From VAXT01 sp963827725 (GTDB lineage: Bacteria; Actinomycetota; Thermoleophilia; Gaiellales; Gaiellaceae): 64,000 bases of DNA. The notes under the pieces were generated by a model. The model was not told the origin of the DNA. It was given only the letters and a program-made list of their open reading frames with translations, and did no database searches. The DNA lies in contig CAWHBM010000001.1 of NCBI GenBank assembly GCA_963827725.1, positions 1,116,001-1,180,000 of the forward strand. Reading direction: 5' to 3'. The position numbers were made by a program, and so were the translations under genes. Below are positions 56,944 through 64,000 of the stretch, in pieces. Positions within the stretch are counted from its first letter, which is position 1. The number at the start of each line of letters is the position of its first letter.

Positions 56944-58770
56944 CTACTCGGCAGCCGCCACGGCAGCCGGAGGGGTGGACGCCGCGCGGCGAGAGCCGAG
57001 CCTGGCCCAGGGGGCGAAGGGGTTCTTCACGCCTTCCAGCGACGGCTCGAGCTGCGGGAAGTGCCGGAGCAGGACCGACCGCATGTCGTTCTCTGCGACC
57101 CAGTCGAGACCGGCTTGCGTGTACACCTCGGGCCGGTAGTCGGTCGTGAAGAAACGGTCACTCTTGAGCCGCCGTGAAGCCATCAGGATGAAGACCCGAA
57201 ACGCCGTGTCGCTGAAGCCGAAGCCCTTTGGGAACGGCTCCGCCAGCAAGCCCACCTGGAGATCGACCGCGTCGATGTCGCCGTCGTAGGCCTCCCGGAT
57301 CTCCTCCTGCCACTGCTTGTTCGGGGTGATCTCCTCGAACGAGGTCAGGGGCTTCATGTGAAAGAGCTCACGGAACTTCGCGTACCGCGGGACGCCACGC
57401 TCGCGAGAGCGCAGTATGTCGATCGCGGCGAGGTCCATCTTGAAGCCGTCGGGCCGGTCGAAGTGCTGGAGAAAGCGCGGGTAGTTGTGCAGCGTGATCG
57501 CGCCCGGGTGCGAGGTGCCCATCGAGTAAAGCGTGTTCGGCATCGACATCTCACCGACGCGCTCGCGCGCGTGCAGCGCGTTGAGCTCGGGGAAGGTGAG
57601 ATTGGCGAGCACCTTGTCGTCCAGCGAGCGGAACTCGAACTCGTCAGGGATCAGCGGGTGCATCCGGTAGACGGCGACGAACTCCTCGGTCAAGGAGTAG
57701 GGCGTGCCGTGATGGTCGGCCGGCGAGCCGGGGATGCCGCTGATCACTTCGCTCTTGCTGATCCGTCCGAAGCGCTTGTGCATCCACTCGCCGGCGAGCC
57801 CCCACCAGTTCCCTTTCATCGCGAGTCTCAAGGTCGGGCTGGCTGTGATCGACGGCGTCCAGTCGAGCGTGTGGATCTTGGCGATCAGCGCGCTGTTGAT
57901 CAACCGTGCCTTGTCGTAGAGCTGCTGATCGGACCACGTCGGATATTCGGCACGAATCCGGTCGGCGATCGCGTTGTGCTCCATCGAGAACAGGACGTGC
58001 AGCGCGTAAAGGCCGTGCCACATCGTCCCCGGAACGTCCGCGTAGTCGAGCTCTTCCTCGAGATCCTCCGGCAGCGTCCCGTCCGCCTCGATGCGGAGCC
58101 TCCCGCCTTCTCCCGTCCGGGCCTTCTGCGCGAACTGCTCGTCGCGCCCGTAGACCTGCGAGCTGTCCCACCAGTGAGTGTCGCCCGTGCACCAGGTCTG
58201 GGCCCCGCTGGGATCAAAGGTCGCGTCCCGCGGCGTGCGGCGGATGACCATCGGCTTCTCCGGCCAGTCGTCGTCGTCGTGGAGATCGATCTCGTACGGC
58301 TCTTTCAGGTCGTTCGGCCCGTGGCTGAACCAGTCGTGCACCTCGAACTGGATCCACGCCGCGGCGAGAACGTTGAGCGTCGTCGCTGGAATGAAGCTTT
58401 CTCGCGTCATCAGGTCGCGGCTGATCTTGCGGACGCTCGGCGTCGAGAGCCTCGGCTCCTCCTCGGGAAATGTGTGCTCCAGGGGAACGTTTCGGCCGAA
58501 TCGCGAGCCGGTGCTGCCCATGAGCGGGTCTTCGAGGTCGTTGTACGTGCCGTCCCACGTGCGCGAAGTCAGATAGCTGGGCTCGGAGTTGCCGTTCGTC
58601 TCGGGCAGCTCGAGACCCGAGGGGTGGCCGACGTCGAAGAGGTTGGCCTCGCGCAAGCGATTGCGCATGAGGATCAGGATCGGAGCGCTCAGCGGTAGCG
58701 GTAACCGGTGCCAACCCACCCGTCGGTCTACCTTGTGTGCGAATTCCGTCAGGCGCTCGCCGAAGCTCAT
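56944..58770 (-). CDS. alpha-dioxygenase-type heme peroxidase
   Basis: 608 residues, ATG 58770 with GGAAAG upstream. SRTWDGTYNDLEDPLMGSTG and RFGRNVP are signatures of fatty acid alpha-dioxygenases, the plant alpha-DOX branch of the animal peroxidase/cyclooxygenase superfamily. Distal His145 lies in FEVHDWFSH. Tyr368 and proximal His371 lie in EEFVAVYRMHPLIPD, with the exact Y-x-x-H spacing of the radical Tyr and heme ligand of alpha-DOX. It would insert O2 at C2 of a fatty acid, giving a 2-hydroperoxide that loses CO2 to form an aldehyde one carbon shorter. A polar C-terminus, without membrane helix, ends in an Ala-rich tail. Confidence 0.88.
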   Translation of the reverse strand: MSFGERLTEFAHKVDRRVGWHRLPLPLSAPILILMRNRLREANLFDVGHPSGLELPETNGNSEPSYLTSRTWDGTYNDLEDPLMGSTGSRFGRNVPLEHTFPEEEPRLSTPSVRKISRDLMTRESFIPATTLNVLAAAWIQFEVHDWFSHGPNDLKEPYEIDLHDDDDWPEKPMVIRRTPRDATFDPSGAQTWCTGDTHWWDSSQVYGRDEQFAQKARTGEGGRLRIEADGTLPEDLEEELDYADVPGTMWHGLYALHVLFSMEHNAIADRIRAEYPTWSDQQLYDKARLINSALIAKIHTLDWTPSITASPTLRLAMKGNWWGLAGEWMHKRFGRISKSEVISGIPGSPADHHGTPYSLTEEFVAVYRMHPLIPDEFEFRSLDDKVLANLTFPELNALHARERVGEMSMPNTLYSMGTSHPGAITLHNYPRFLQHFDRPDGFKMDLAAIDILRSRERGVPRYAKFRELFHMKPLTSFEEITPNKQWQEEIREAYDGDIDAVDLQVGLLAEPFPKGFGFSDTAFRVFILMASRRLKSDRFFTTDYRPEVYTQAGLDWVAENDMRSVLLRHFPQLEPSLEGVKNPFAPWARLGSRRAASTPPAAVAAAE

Positions 58771-58909
58771 CGCTTTCCTTTCGAGATCGCGGTCACCGCG
58801 GCGCGGGCCGCACTCGACGCATCAAAGCAAGGCGGCGGAAAGTGGTCAACTCCTTCCGATCCGATCCGTCGCGCCGTAGAATCCCGCGTCCGACCCCGCT
58901 GAGACTCCC

Positions 58910-60715
58910 TTGCCCCGAAGAACACACGCCGGCCATCTATCAATCTTTGAGGGCTTGCCGCCAGATGAGCTCGCCCAGGTCGTCGACAGTCTCGAATGCA
59001 GGGTGTATCCGGCTGGCGCGACGGTCATCGCCGAGGGCGACCGGACGAAGGAGGTCTTCATCGCGCAGGCCGGAAGCGCGGACGTGCTCATCGCGAGCGA
59101 GGACGGGTCCGAGACCCTCGTCGGGCGCATAGTCCCGGGCGGGACCGTCGGAGAGATCTCGCTCCTCACGGGCCAGCCCGCGGTGGCGACGGTGCGCGCG
59201 GGAGCCGACTTCGAGGCGATCGTCTTGACGGAGGCCGACTTCGCGCGGGTGGCGGAGACCTTCCCGCGGCTCTATCGCAACCTTGGGACGATCCTGGCCG
59301 AACGGCTTGCCCGCACAAATCGTTTGGCGGTGGGTGAGCGCGAAGGGCATCTCGTCTTGCTCGAAGACTCAGGAGCGCCGCCGCTACTTGGATACGCACT
59401 TGCCTGCAGCGTTGCGTGGCACACGCGCGAACGGACGCTTCTCCTCGTTCTCTCCCAGAGCCCGCACCAGGATCTCGTCGACCTCGCGACCACCTCCAGT
59501 GAGCGTCCATGGCGGTCCGCGCGCGGGAGAGACGAGGTCGGCGCTGACCTGATGATCGCCGCGAAGGACGAGTCGTTCGACCGGCGAGCGCTTCCGGCGA
59601 GTCTGGAGTCGCTCTTCCACGTCTTCGACCACATCCTGATTCAAGCCGATACGTCCTCTGCGCCCAGGCTCACGAGCGCGCGCGGTGTGAGGCTAGGAGC
59701 ATCCGCCGATCCGCTCCCGAGCACGGCCGGGAGCCCTCTCACGATTCATGGCTGGAACAACACCACGTCGCGCCCGCGCGCGGACCTCGGCGGGGTCGTG
59801 GAGGTGACGGATCTCTCGCCAGACGACGAGCGGGGACTTCAGGGCGGGGTTCTTGCGCTCGGTTCTGCCGCAGGACGCGAGCTTGGCTGGGCCGCGCGCG
59901 ATCTGACCGGGCTCAAAGTCGGCCTGGCGCTCGGAGCCGGCAGCATTCGCGGCTATGCGCACGTAGGCGTTATCCAAGTCCTTCGCGACGCGGGTTTGGA
60001 CTTCGACTACATCGCCGGCACGAGTGTCGGCGCTGCTGTGGCCGGCCTCCTCGCGTTCGGGAACGATCCGGACGAGATCGCCGGTCACCTCGATGCGTTC
60101 AGTCCGAATCTCTTCAAGCTGAAGCTCCCCTTCACGAGCCTCCTCTCGGATCGGGGGATGCGCGCCTATCTGCGAAGCCAGGGCGCCGATCTTCGATTCG
60201 AAGACCTGGCGGTGCCGCTCGCCCTGGTCGCGGCCGACGTGCTCAGCTCCCGAGAGCTCGTCCTGCGTCGCGGGCTCGTTTGGCAGGCCGTTCTCGCGAG
60301 CATCTCGATCCCGGGGATCTATCCCGCGCAACGAATCGGTCCATACCTCGTGGTCGACGGAGGCGTGGTGAATCCGTTCCCCGTGAACGTCGCCGCCGAG
60401 ATGGGAGCCGGAACCGTGATTGGAGTGAATCTCGGCAGTGGCGCTCCCAATCCAGAGCACGAGGTCGACGTCGTCGCGGCCGACGGACGTCCACCCGCGA
60501 TGCTGGGGATCTTGCTGCGCTCGATCGAGTTGATGCAGCGTGGCATCGACGCGAAGCCCACGGACGCGACGGTGATCACGATCGGGCCGAAACTCGACCC
60601 GGCGGGCGTGGGACTTCGGAACATGGAGGCCGGCCGGCGCTACATCGAGGACGGCGCCCTCGCCGCGGAGGCTGCGCTACCCCGCGTCTCCGCAGCCCTG
60701 CCCTGGCTCAGATAG
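58910..60715 (+). CDS. cyclic-nucleotide-domain patatin-like phospholipase
   Basis: 601 residues from TTG 58910, divergent from the alpha-dioxygenase. The N-terminal cNMP-binding domain (about 8-130) has FEGLPPDELAQVVDSLECR and a phosphate cassette region GGTVGEISLLTGQPAVATVRA. A middle domain (about 150-300) has no motif. The patatin domain (from about 335) has the oxyanion loop ALGAGSIRGYAHVG, Ser372 in GTSVG and Asp483 in DGG. This is the NTE/neuropathy-target-esterase-like layout. It should release fatty acids from phospholipids, with activity tuned by a bound nucleotide. Confidence 0.9.
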   Translation: MPRRTHAGHLSIFEGLPPDELAQVVDSLECRVYPAGATVIAEGDRTKEVFIAQAGSADVLIASEDGSETLVGRIVPGGTVGEISLLTGQPAVATVRAGADFEAIVLTEADFARVAETFPRLYRNLGTILAERLARTNRLAVGEREGHLVLLEDSGAPPLLGYALACSVAWHTRERTLLLVLSQSPHQDLVDLATTSSERPWRSARGRDEVGADLMIAAKDESFDRRALPASLESLFHVFDHILIQADTSSAPRLTSARGVRLGASADPLPSTAGSPLTIHGWNNTTSRPRADLGGVVEVTDLSPDDERGLQGGVLALGSAAGRELGWAARDLTGLKVGLALGAGSIRGYAHVGVIQVLRDAGLDFDYIAGTSVGAAVAGLLAFGNDPDEIAGHLDAFSPNLFKLKLPFTSLLSDRGMRAYLRSQGADLRFEDLAVPLALVAADVLSSRELVLRRGLVWQAVLASISIPGIYPAQRIGPYLVVDGGVVNPFPVNVAAEMGAGTVIGVNLGSGAPNPEHEVDVVAADGRPPAMLGILLRSIELMQRGIDAKPTDATVITIGPKLDPAGVGLRNMEAGRRYIEDGALAAEAALPRVSAALPWLR

Positions 60716-60732
60716 CAACCTCCAGCCGTGCG

Positions 60733-61098
60733 TCAGCGCAGAGCTCTTCGAGCGACCAGGGCGAGCGCGGTGTTCACGGACGAGGTGAGCAGGGCGAGCT
60801 TCGCTCCCTTCGCGGGCAGTTGCCGGGTCGCGCCCGCTGCTACCGCGGCGAGCGCGTCGGTCAGGTGCACCTGCACGGCAAGGCGGAGCGCGTGCGCCCT
60901 GATCTGCGGATTCCGGGACAGCAGTTCGCTTCCGATCAGGATCGTGCGAACGCCGAACATCCGCAGGACGTAGATCGCGGGGCCGTTCGTCTCGGGGTCG
61001 ACGCCGAGCTTGCGCGCGAAGGTCGCCGGGGCGACGAGCGCAACCGTCCCGTTCACGAGCCTGACTCCCGCCAGGACGATTCGGGCAGCATTAGGCAT
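60733..61098 (-). CDS. small membrane-associated protein, 121 aa
   Basis: From ATG 61098, preceded by GGGAGG (an ATG four codons earlier, 61110, overlaps this site). Three hydrophobic stretches (VLAGVRLVNGTVALVAP, ATQ-type LTDALAAVAAGATRQLP, LALLTSSVNTALALVA) and ARKLGVDPETNGPAIYVLRMFGVRTIL. It resembles DUF4267-like small proteins of actinobacteria, without function. It is divergent from the flavoprotein gene by 29 bp. Confidence 0.6.
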   Translation of the reverse strand: MPNAARIVLAGVRLVNGTVALVAPATFARKLGVDPETNGPAIYVLRMFGVRTILIGSELLSRNPQIRAHALRLAVQVHLTDALAAVAAGATRQLPAKGAKLALLTSSVNTALALVARRALR

Positions 61099-61127
61099 GT
61101 TGCCTCCCATCAGGAAATAATCGTTTC

Positions 61128-62795
61128 ATGGCAAAGGCCCCGCACGTTCTAATCCTAGGCGGTGGATTTGTGGCCGCGAGGGCCGTCCATCAGCTGCGCA
61201 AAGAAATTCAACGCGGTGAGATTACGGCCACAGTTGTCGACAGGGACAACGCCGCCACCTTCCACGGGTTTGTCGGAGAGATGGTCAGTGGACGCATTCT
61301 TCCGAGCAACATCCTCCTGCCGTCGCGCCGTATGTTCGCGCCTGCACAGCTGCACGTAGGCGAGATCGAGTCCATCGACATCGACGCGAAGAAAGTGTCG
61401 ACACGACGCCGGCTCGACGGAGCTCGCTTCGACCTCGACTATGACTACGCCGTCATCGGCGTTGGCAGCGGCGAGAACCTCGAGGCCTATCCAGGGCTCA
61501 GAGAGCACGCGTTCAGGCTGAAGCATTTCGACGACTGCCTCAGGCTGAAGAACCGCATCATCGAGATGTTCGAGCTCGCCGACATCGAGAGCGATCCGGA
61601 GGAGCGCCGTCGGCTGCTCACGTTCTTCATCGCAGGGGGTGGTTTCTCCGGCTCCGAGGTCGGGGGTGAGCTCGCCGACCTCGTGCGAAGGCTGACGAAG
61701 CACGAGTACAAGACGATCAAGCGCGAGGAATGCCGAGTCGTCGTCGTCCATCCAGGCCCGACGCTTCTGCCTGAGCTCTACGGGTCGAAGAACGCGGAGC
61801 GCTCCGAGAAGAGCTACCCGAAGCTGGTCGAGTACGGCATGAAGCACTCGGAGAAGCTCGGGGTCGAGCTCTTGCTCGAGACGAGAGTCACCGGCGCGAC
61901 GCCGAACGAGGTCTATCTCTCGAATGGTGAGCACATTCCGACCCGCACGATCATCAGCACGGTCGGCACGAAGCCCTGGCCGCTCATCGCCGACCTCGAC
62001 CTGCCCAAGGACGAGCGCGGCCGGCTCGTCACCGACGAGTTCCTTCGTGTCGATGGCCGCAGCGACCTCTGGGCAGGTGGCGACTGCGCGTCCGTGCCGC
62101 ATCCGCGCGGTGGCACCTGCCCACCGGTTGCGCTCTTCGCGCAAAAGCACGGGCGGCACATCGGCAAGAACCTCAAGCGGGCAGTCGCGGGCCGCGACTT
62201 GCGTGCATTCAAATCCGACGTCCTCGGTCAGGGCATTTCGATCGGGAACCGGACTGCAGTCGGGACGGTGAAGGGCATTCCGATGAGGGGACGTGTGGCG
62301 TGGATTGCCTGGCGCAGTCTCTCCTGGCAGGTTGGCCTGAAGTCCTGGGATCGACGATTGCGGCTGCTCGCGGACTGGGCCATCTGGCCGCTCGTCGGGA
62401 GGGACATCACTCAGATGGGCCCGTCTGAGAGGGCTGCGTACGATGTCCGGCACCACGTGTACCAGCCGGGCGAGACGATCGCAGAGAGCGCGCGTCCCAT
62501 CAGGCTCGTGCACATCATCGTCGAGGGCGACGTAGAGATCGTGCGCATGGAGGACGGTGGGAGCGAAGAGCTGCTCGAGACGATCTCGGCGGGCGAGCAT
62601 TTCGGGCGCAAGTGGCTCGAGCGACGGCGCGCCGACGTCGCCCGCGCAAAGTCGCTCGTCCGCACCGTGGCCCTGCAAGAGGACGAGGCGAACCAACTGC
62701 AGGACGTGCTGCTCTCGACGGAGCGCATCGTCGCGAGGACCTCGATGCTTCCGACGATCGACCTCGAGGCGCTCCGGCGCGAGCGAGAGTCATAA
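61128..62795 (+). CDS. NDH-2-like FAD/NAD(P) oxidoreductase with C-terminal cNMP-type domain
   Basis: 555 residues. Two dinucleotide sites: HVLILGGGFVAARAVHQL and FFIAGGGFSGSEVGGELADL. The FAD closing motif is DLWAGGDCASVPHP, and a basic C-terminal segment (RVAWIAWRSLSWQVGLKSWDRRL) is the membrane-docking helix of type II NADH dehydrogenases. After it, about residues 445-530 (YQPGETIAESARPIRLVHIIVEGDVEIVR, ISAGEHFGRKW) form a cyclic-nucleotide-binding-like beta-roll. It likely passes electrons from NADH to quinone or to a partner oxidase under ligand control. Confidence 0.88.
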   Translation: MAKAPHVLILGGGFVAARAVHQLRKEIQRGEITATVVDRDNAATFHGFVGEMVSGRILPSNILLPSRRMFAPAQLHVGEIESIDIDAKKVSTRRRLDGARFDLDYDYAVIGVGSGENLEAYPGLREHAFRLKHFDDCLRLKNRIIEMFELADIESDPEERRRLLTFFIAGGGFSGSEVGGELADLVRRLTKHEYKTIKREECRVVVVHPGPTLLPELYGSKNAERSEKSYPKLVEYGMKHSEKLGVELLLETRVTGATPNEVYLSNGEHIPTRTIISTVGTKPWPLIADLDLPKDERGRLVTDEFLRVDGRSDLWAGGDCASVPHPRGGTCPPVALFAQKHGRHIGKNLKRAVAGRDLRAFKSDVLGQGISIGNRTAVGTVKGIPMRGRVAWIAWRSLSWQVGLKSWDRRLRLLADWAIWPLVGRDITQMGPSERAAYDVRHHVYQPGETIAESARPIRLVHIIVEGDVEIVRMEDGGSEELLETISAGEHFGRKWLERRRADVARAKSLVRTVALQEDEANQLQDVLLSTERIVARTSMLPTIDLEALRRERES

Positions 62796-62806
62796 TCGGG
62801 CCCTCG

Positions 62807-64000
62807 GTGGCGACTGAAGTCGAAGCGGAAGCGGCAGGAGGCCAGACCGGCGCACAGCCCGTCGACGTGCGCAACTGGTTCGGCGACCTCGACTGGGAGG
62901 CGAGCGCCGTCGTCGACGCACGGAGCGTCGAGGACGTCGTCGCCGTCATGCGCGACACCGGTCAGTACCCCTCGCCTGTTCGCGCCCGCGGGTCGGGGCA
63001 TTCGACAACCGTTTGCGGAGTCGCCGACGGCGGGACGGTCGTAAACATGAAAGCGATGAACCGGATTCTCGACATCGGGACCGACATGGTCACCGCCGAG
63101 GCCGGGGCGCTGCTGATCGACGTGGCCAAAGAGCTCGAGCAGCGCGGCCTTCAGTTCTACGTGAACATCGAGCTCGGGAACGCGACGATCGGCAGCCTGG
63201 CGTGTTGCGCGACCAAGGATGCTTCGATGCCCGGCGAGTTCGGTCAGGCCAACTCGTACTGCGTCGCAATGAAGATGGTGACCCCGTCCGGCGAGCTCCT
63301 GGAGGTGGATGAGAGCGACCCCGAGCTGCTACAGGCCGCCCGCTCGAGCTATGGCCTCCTTGGCGTGATCTACGAGGCCACGTTCAAGGTGCAACCGCTC
63401 CAGGAAATGGCCGTCGAACACCACTCCTTCAAGCTCGACGAGTTCGCGCAACGACTTCCGGAGCTCTTCGATCGCGGGCAGTCGATGATGATGTACATCT
63501 TCCCGTACCTCGACCGAATCTCCGTCGAGTTCCGGAGATACGTCGGCCCCGCGGACCGGGCGGACAAGCCTGCCAGCCACTGGCTCTGGAAGGTCCGCAA
63601 CCTCGCCTGGAAGACGCTCATGCCCGGCTTCGGCGCGGCTGTCGAGCGCTACGTCCCGCCGCGTGGGCTCCGCTATCGACTCGTCAACGGGCTCAACCGG
63701 GGGACTTACGCGCTCGTCTTCCCTCATATCGCGGCCAGGCACACCGTTCCGCCCGATCAGATGATCCGCTACCCGGAAGTCTCGGGCGCCTCCCGCTACA
63801 CCTTCAGCATCTGGGCCTTCCCGGAAGAGCGGTATGCAGAGACGTTGCGCAAGTACTTCCAGTTTGCGAAGGACTACTACCGGCGCACGGGCTTTCGGCC
63901 GAACATGCTCCACGTCGGGTATCGCATCGAGCAGGACGACAGCTCACTCTTCTCCTACACCTACGAAGGGCGCGTCCTGACCATCGACCCGGTCTCGACA
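62807..64000 (+). CDS. VAO-family FAD-linked oxidase, paralogue 2, cut by window end
   Basis: 398 codons from GTG 62807, open to the last base. The FAD domain has VRARGSGHSTTVCGV (His possibly bonded to FAD), VTAEAGALLIDVAKELE and ATIGSLACCATKDAS. SSYGLLGVIYEATFK follows. It shares these blocks with the oxidase at 53069, including TKDAS, RSSYGLLGVI and YYRRTGFR/EFRSRTGFR, so the two are paralogues. It lies 11 bp after the NDH-2-like gene and so is probably in its operon. Confidence 0.85.
   Translation, partial: MATEVEAEAAGGQTGAQPVDVRNWFGDLDWEASAVVDARSVEDVVAVMRDTGQYPSPVRARGSGHSTTVCGVADGGTVVNMKAMNRILDIGTDMVTAEAGALLIDVAKELEQRGLQFYVNIELGNATIGSLACCATKDASMPGEFGQANSYCVAMKMVTPSGELLEVDESDPELLQAARSSYGLLGVIYEATFKVQPLQEMAVEHHSFKLDEFAQRLPELFDRGQSMMMYIFPYLDRISVEFRRYVGPADRADKPASHWLWKVRNLAWKTLMPGFGAAVERYVPPRGLRYRLVNGLNRGTYALVFPHIAARHTVPPDQMIRYPEVSGASRYTFSIWAFPEERYAETLRKYFQFAKDYYRRTGFRPNMLHVGYRIEQDDSSLFSYTYEGRVLTIDPVST

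Noticed and set aside
1..64000. CRISPR array, insertion sequence or prophage
   Set aside because: No regularly spaced repeats, no transposase, integrase or phage structural gene was seen.

Overview
The window is 64 kb of dense, high-GC chromosomal DNA from an actinobacterium. The gene set (an Lhr helicase beside Nei, a FliA/WhiG-type sigma factor, an EF-G2-like factor, RNase HI next to a tRNA-Gly, an HhH-GPD glycosylase, frequent GTG starts) and many apparently leaderless promoters (TAnnnT about 6-7 nt before the start codon) point to the class Thermoleophilia, perhaps Gaiellales. That placement is an inference from protein resemblance. No prophage, transposase or CRISPR array was seen.

Layout. 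0-2 kb: a secreted protein cut by the window edge, then a badly frame-disrupted NUDIX/HhH-GPD stretch. 2-10.9 kb: GMC oxidoreductase, HIT-like protein, the repair pair lhr-nei and uncharacterised genes. 11-13 kb: a ParA ATPase overlapping an FtsZ that carries an unusual N-terminal extension. 13-20 kb: membrane protein, gamma-glutamyltransferase, GNAT, hisC (frameshifted), lipoprotein, B12-type radical SAM protein. 20-34 kb: a catabolic region with MFS-meaB-ilvA, persulfide dioxygenase/rhodanese, acyl-CoA dehydrogenase, leucyl aminopeptidase, SCP2, biotin carboxylase, enoyl-CoA hydratase, a DHDPS-family gene (frameshifted) and a DAO-type oxidase. Together with the carboxyltransferase at 37-38.7 kb this looks like leucine and propionyl-CoA metabolism. 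33-42 kb: epimerase/glycosyltransferase pair, lipoproteins, a cupredoxin-PASTA protein and a possible decayed insertion at tRNA-Trp. 42-53 kb: sigma factor, EF-G2, PadR, aldehyde dehydrogenase, GST, acyltransferase, RNase HI, tRNA-Gly. 53-64 kb: a cluster with two related FAD oxidases, a class III aminotransferase, an SRPBCC protein, an alpha-dioxygenase-type heme peroxidase, a cyclic-nucleotide-domain patatin lipase and an NDH-2-like flavoprotein with a similar C-terminal sensor domain.

The most interesting signals are: (1) a 163-164 bp dispersed element with perfect terminal inverted repeats and covarying internal stems, present twice between genes (23743-23905 and 47088-47251); (2) the 53-64 kb cluster, which reads as a candidate bacterial oxylipin or fatty-aldehyde system in which two members carry cNMP-type sensor domains; (3) the ParA-FtsZ overlap, with FtsZ's disordered segment at the N terminus; (4) window-wide leaderless promoters, two of which are divergent pairs sharing the TA of their -10 boxes; (5) a near-copy of the tRNA-Trp 3' end about 1 kb from the gene. 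Several apparent frameshifts (hisC, the DHDPS gene, the first 2 kb) could be sequencing or assembly errors rather than true pseudogenes.
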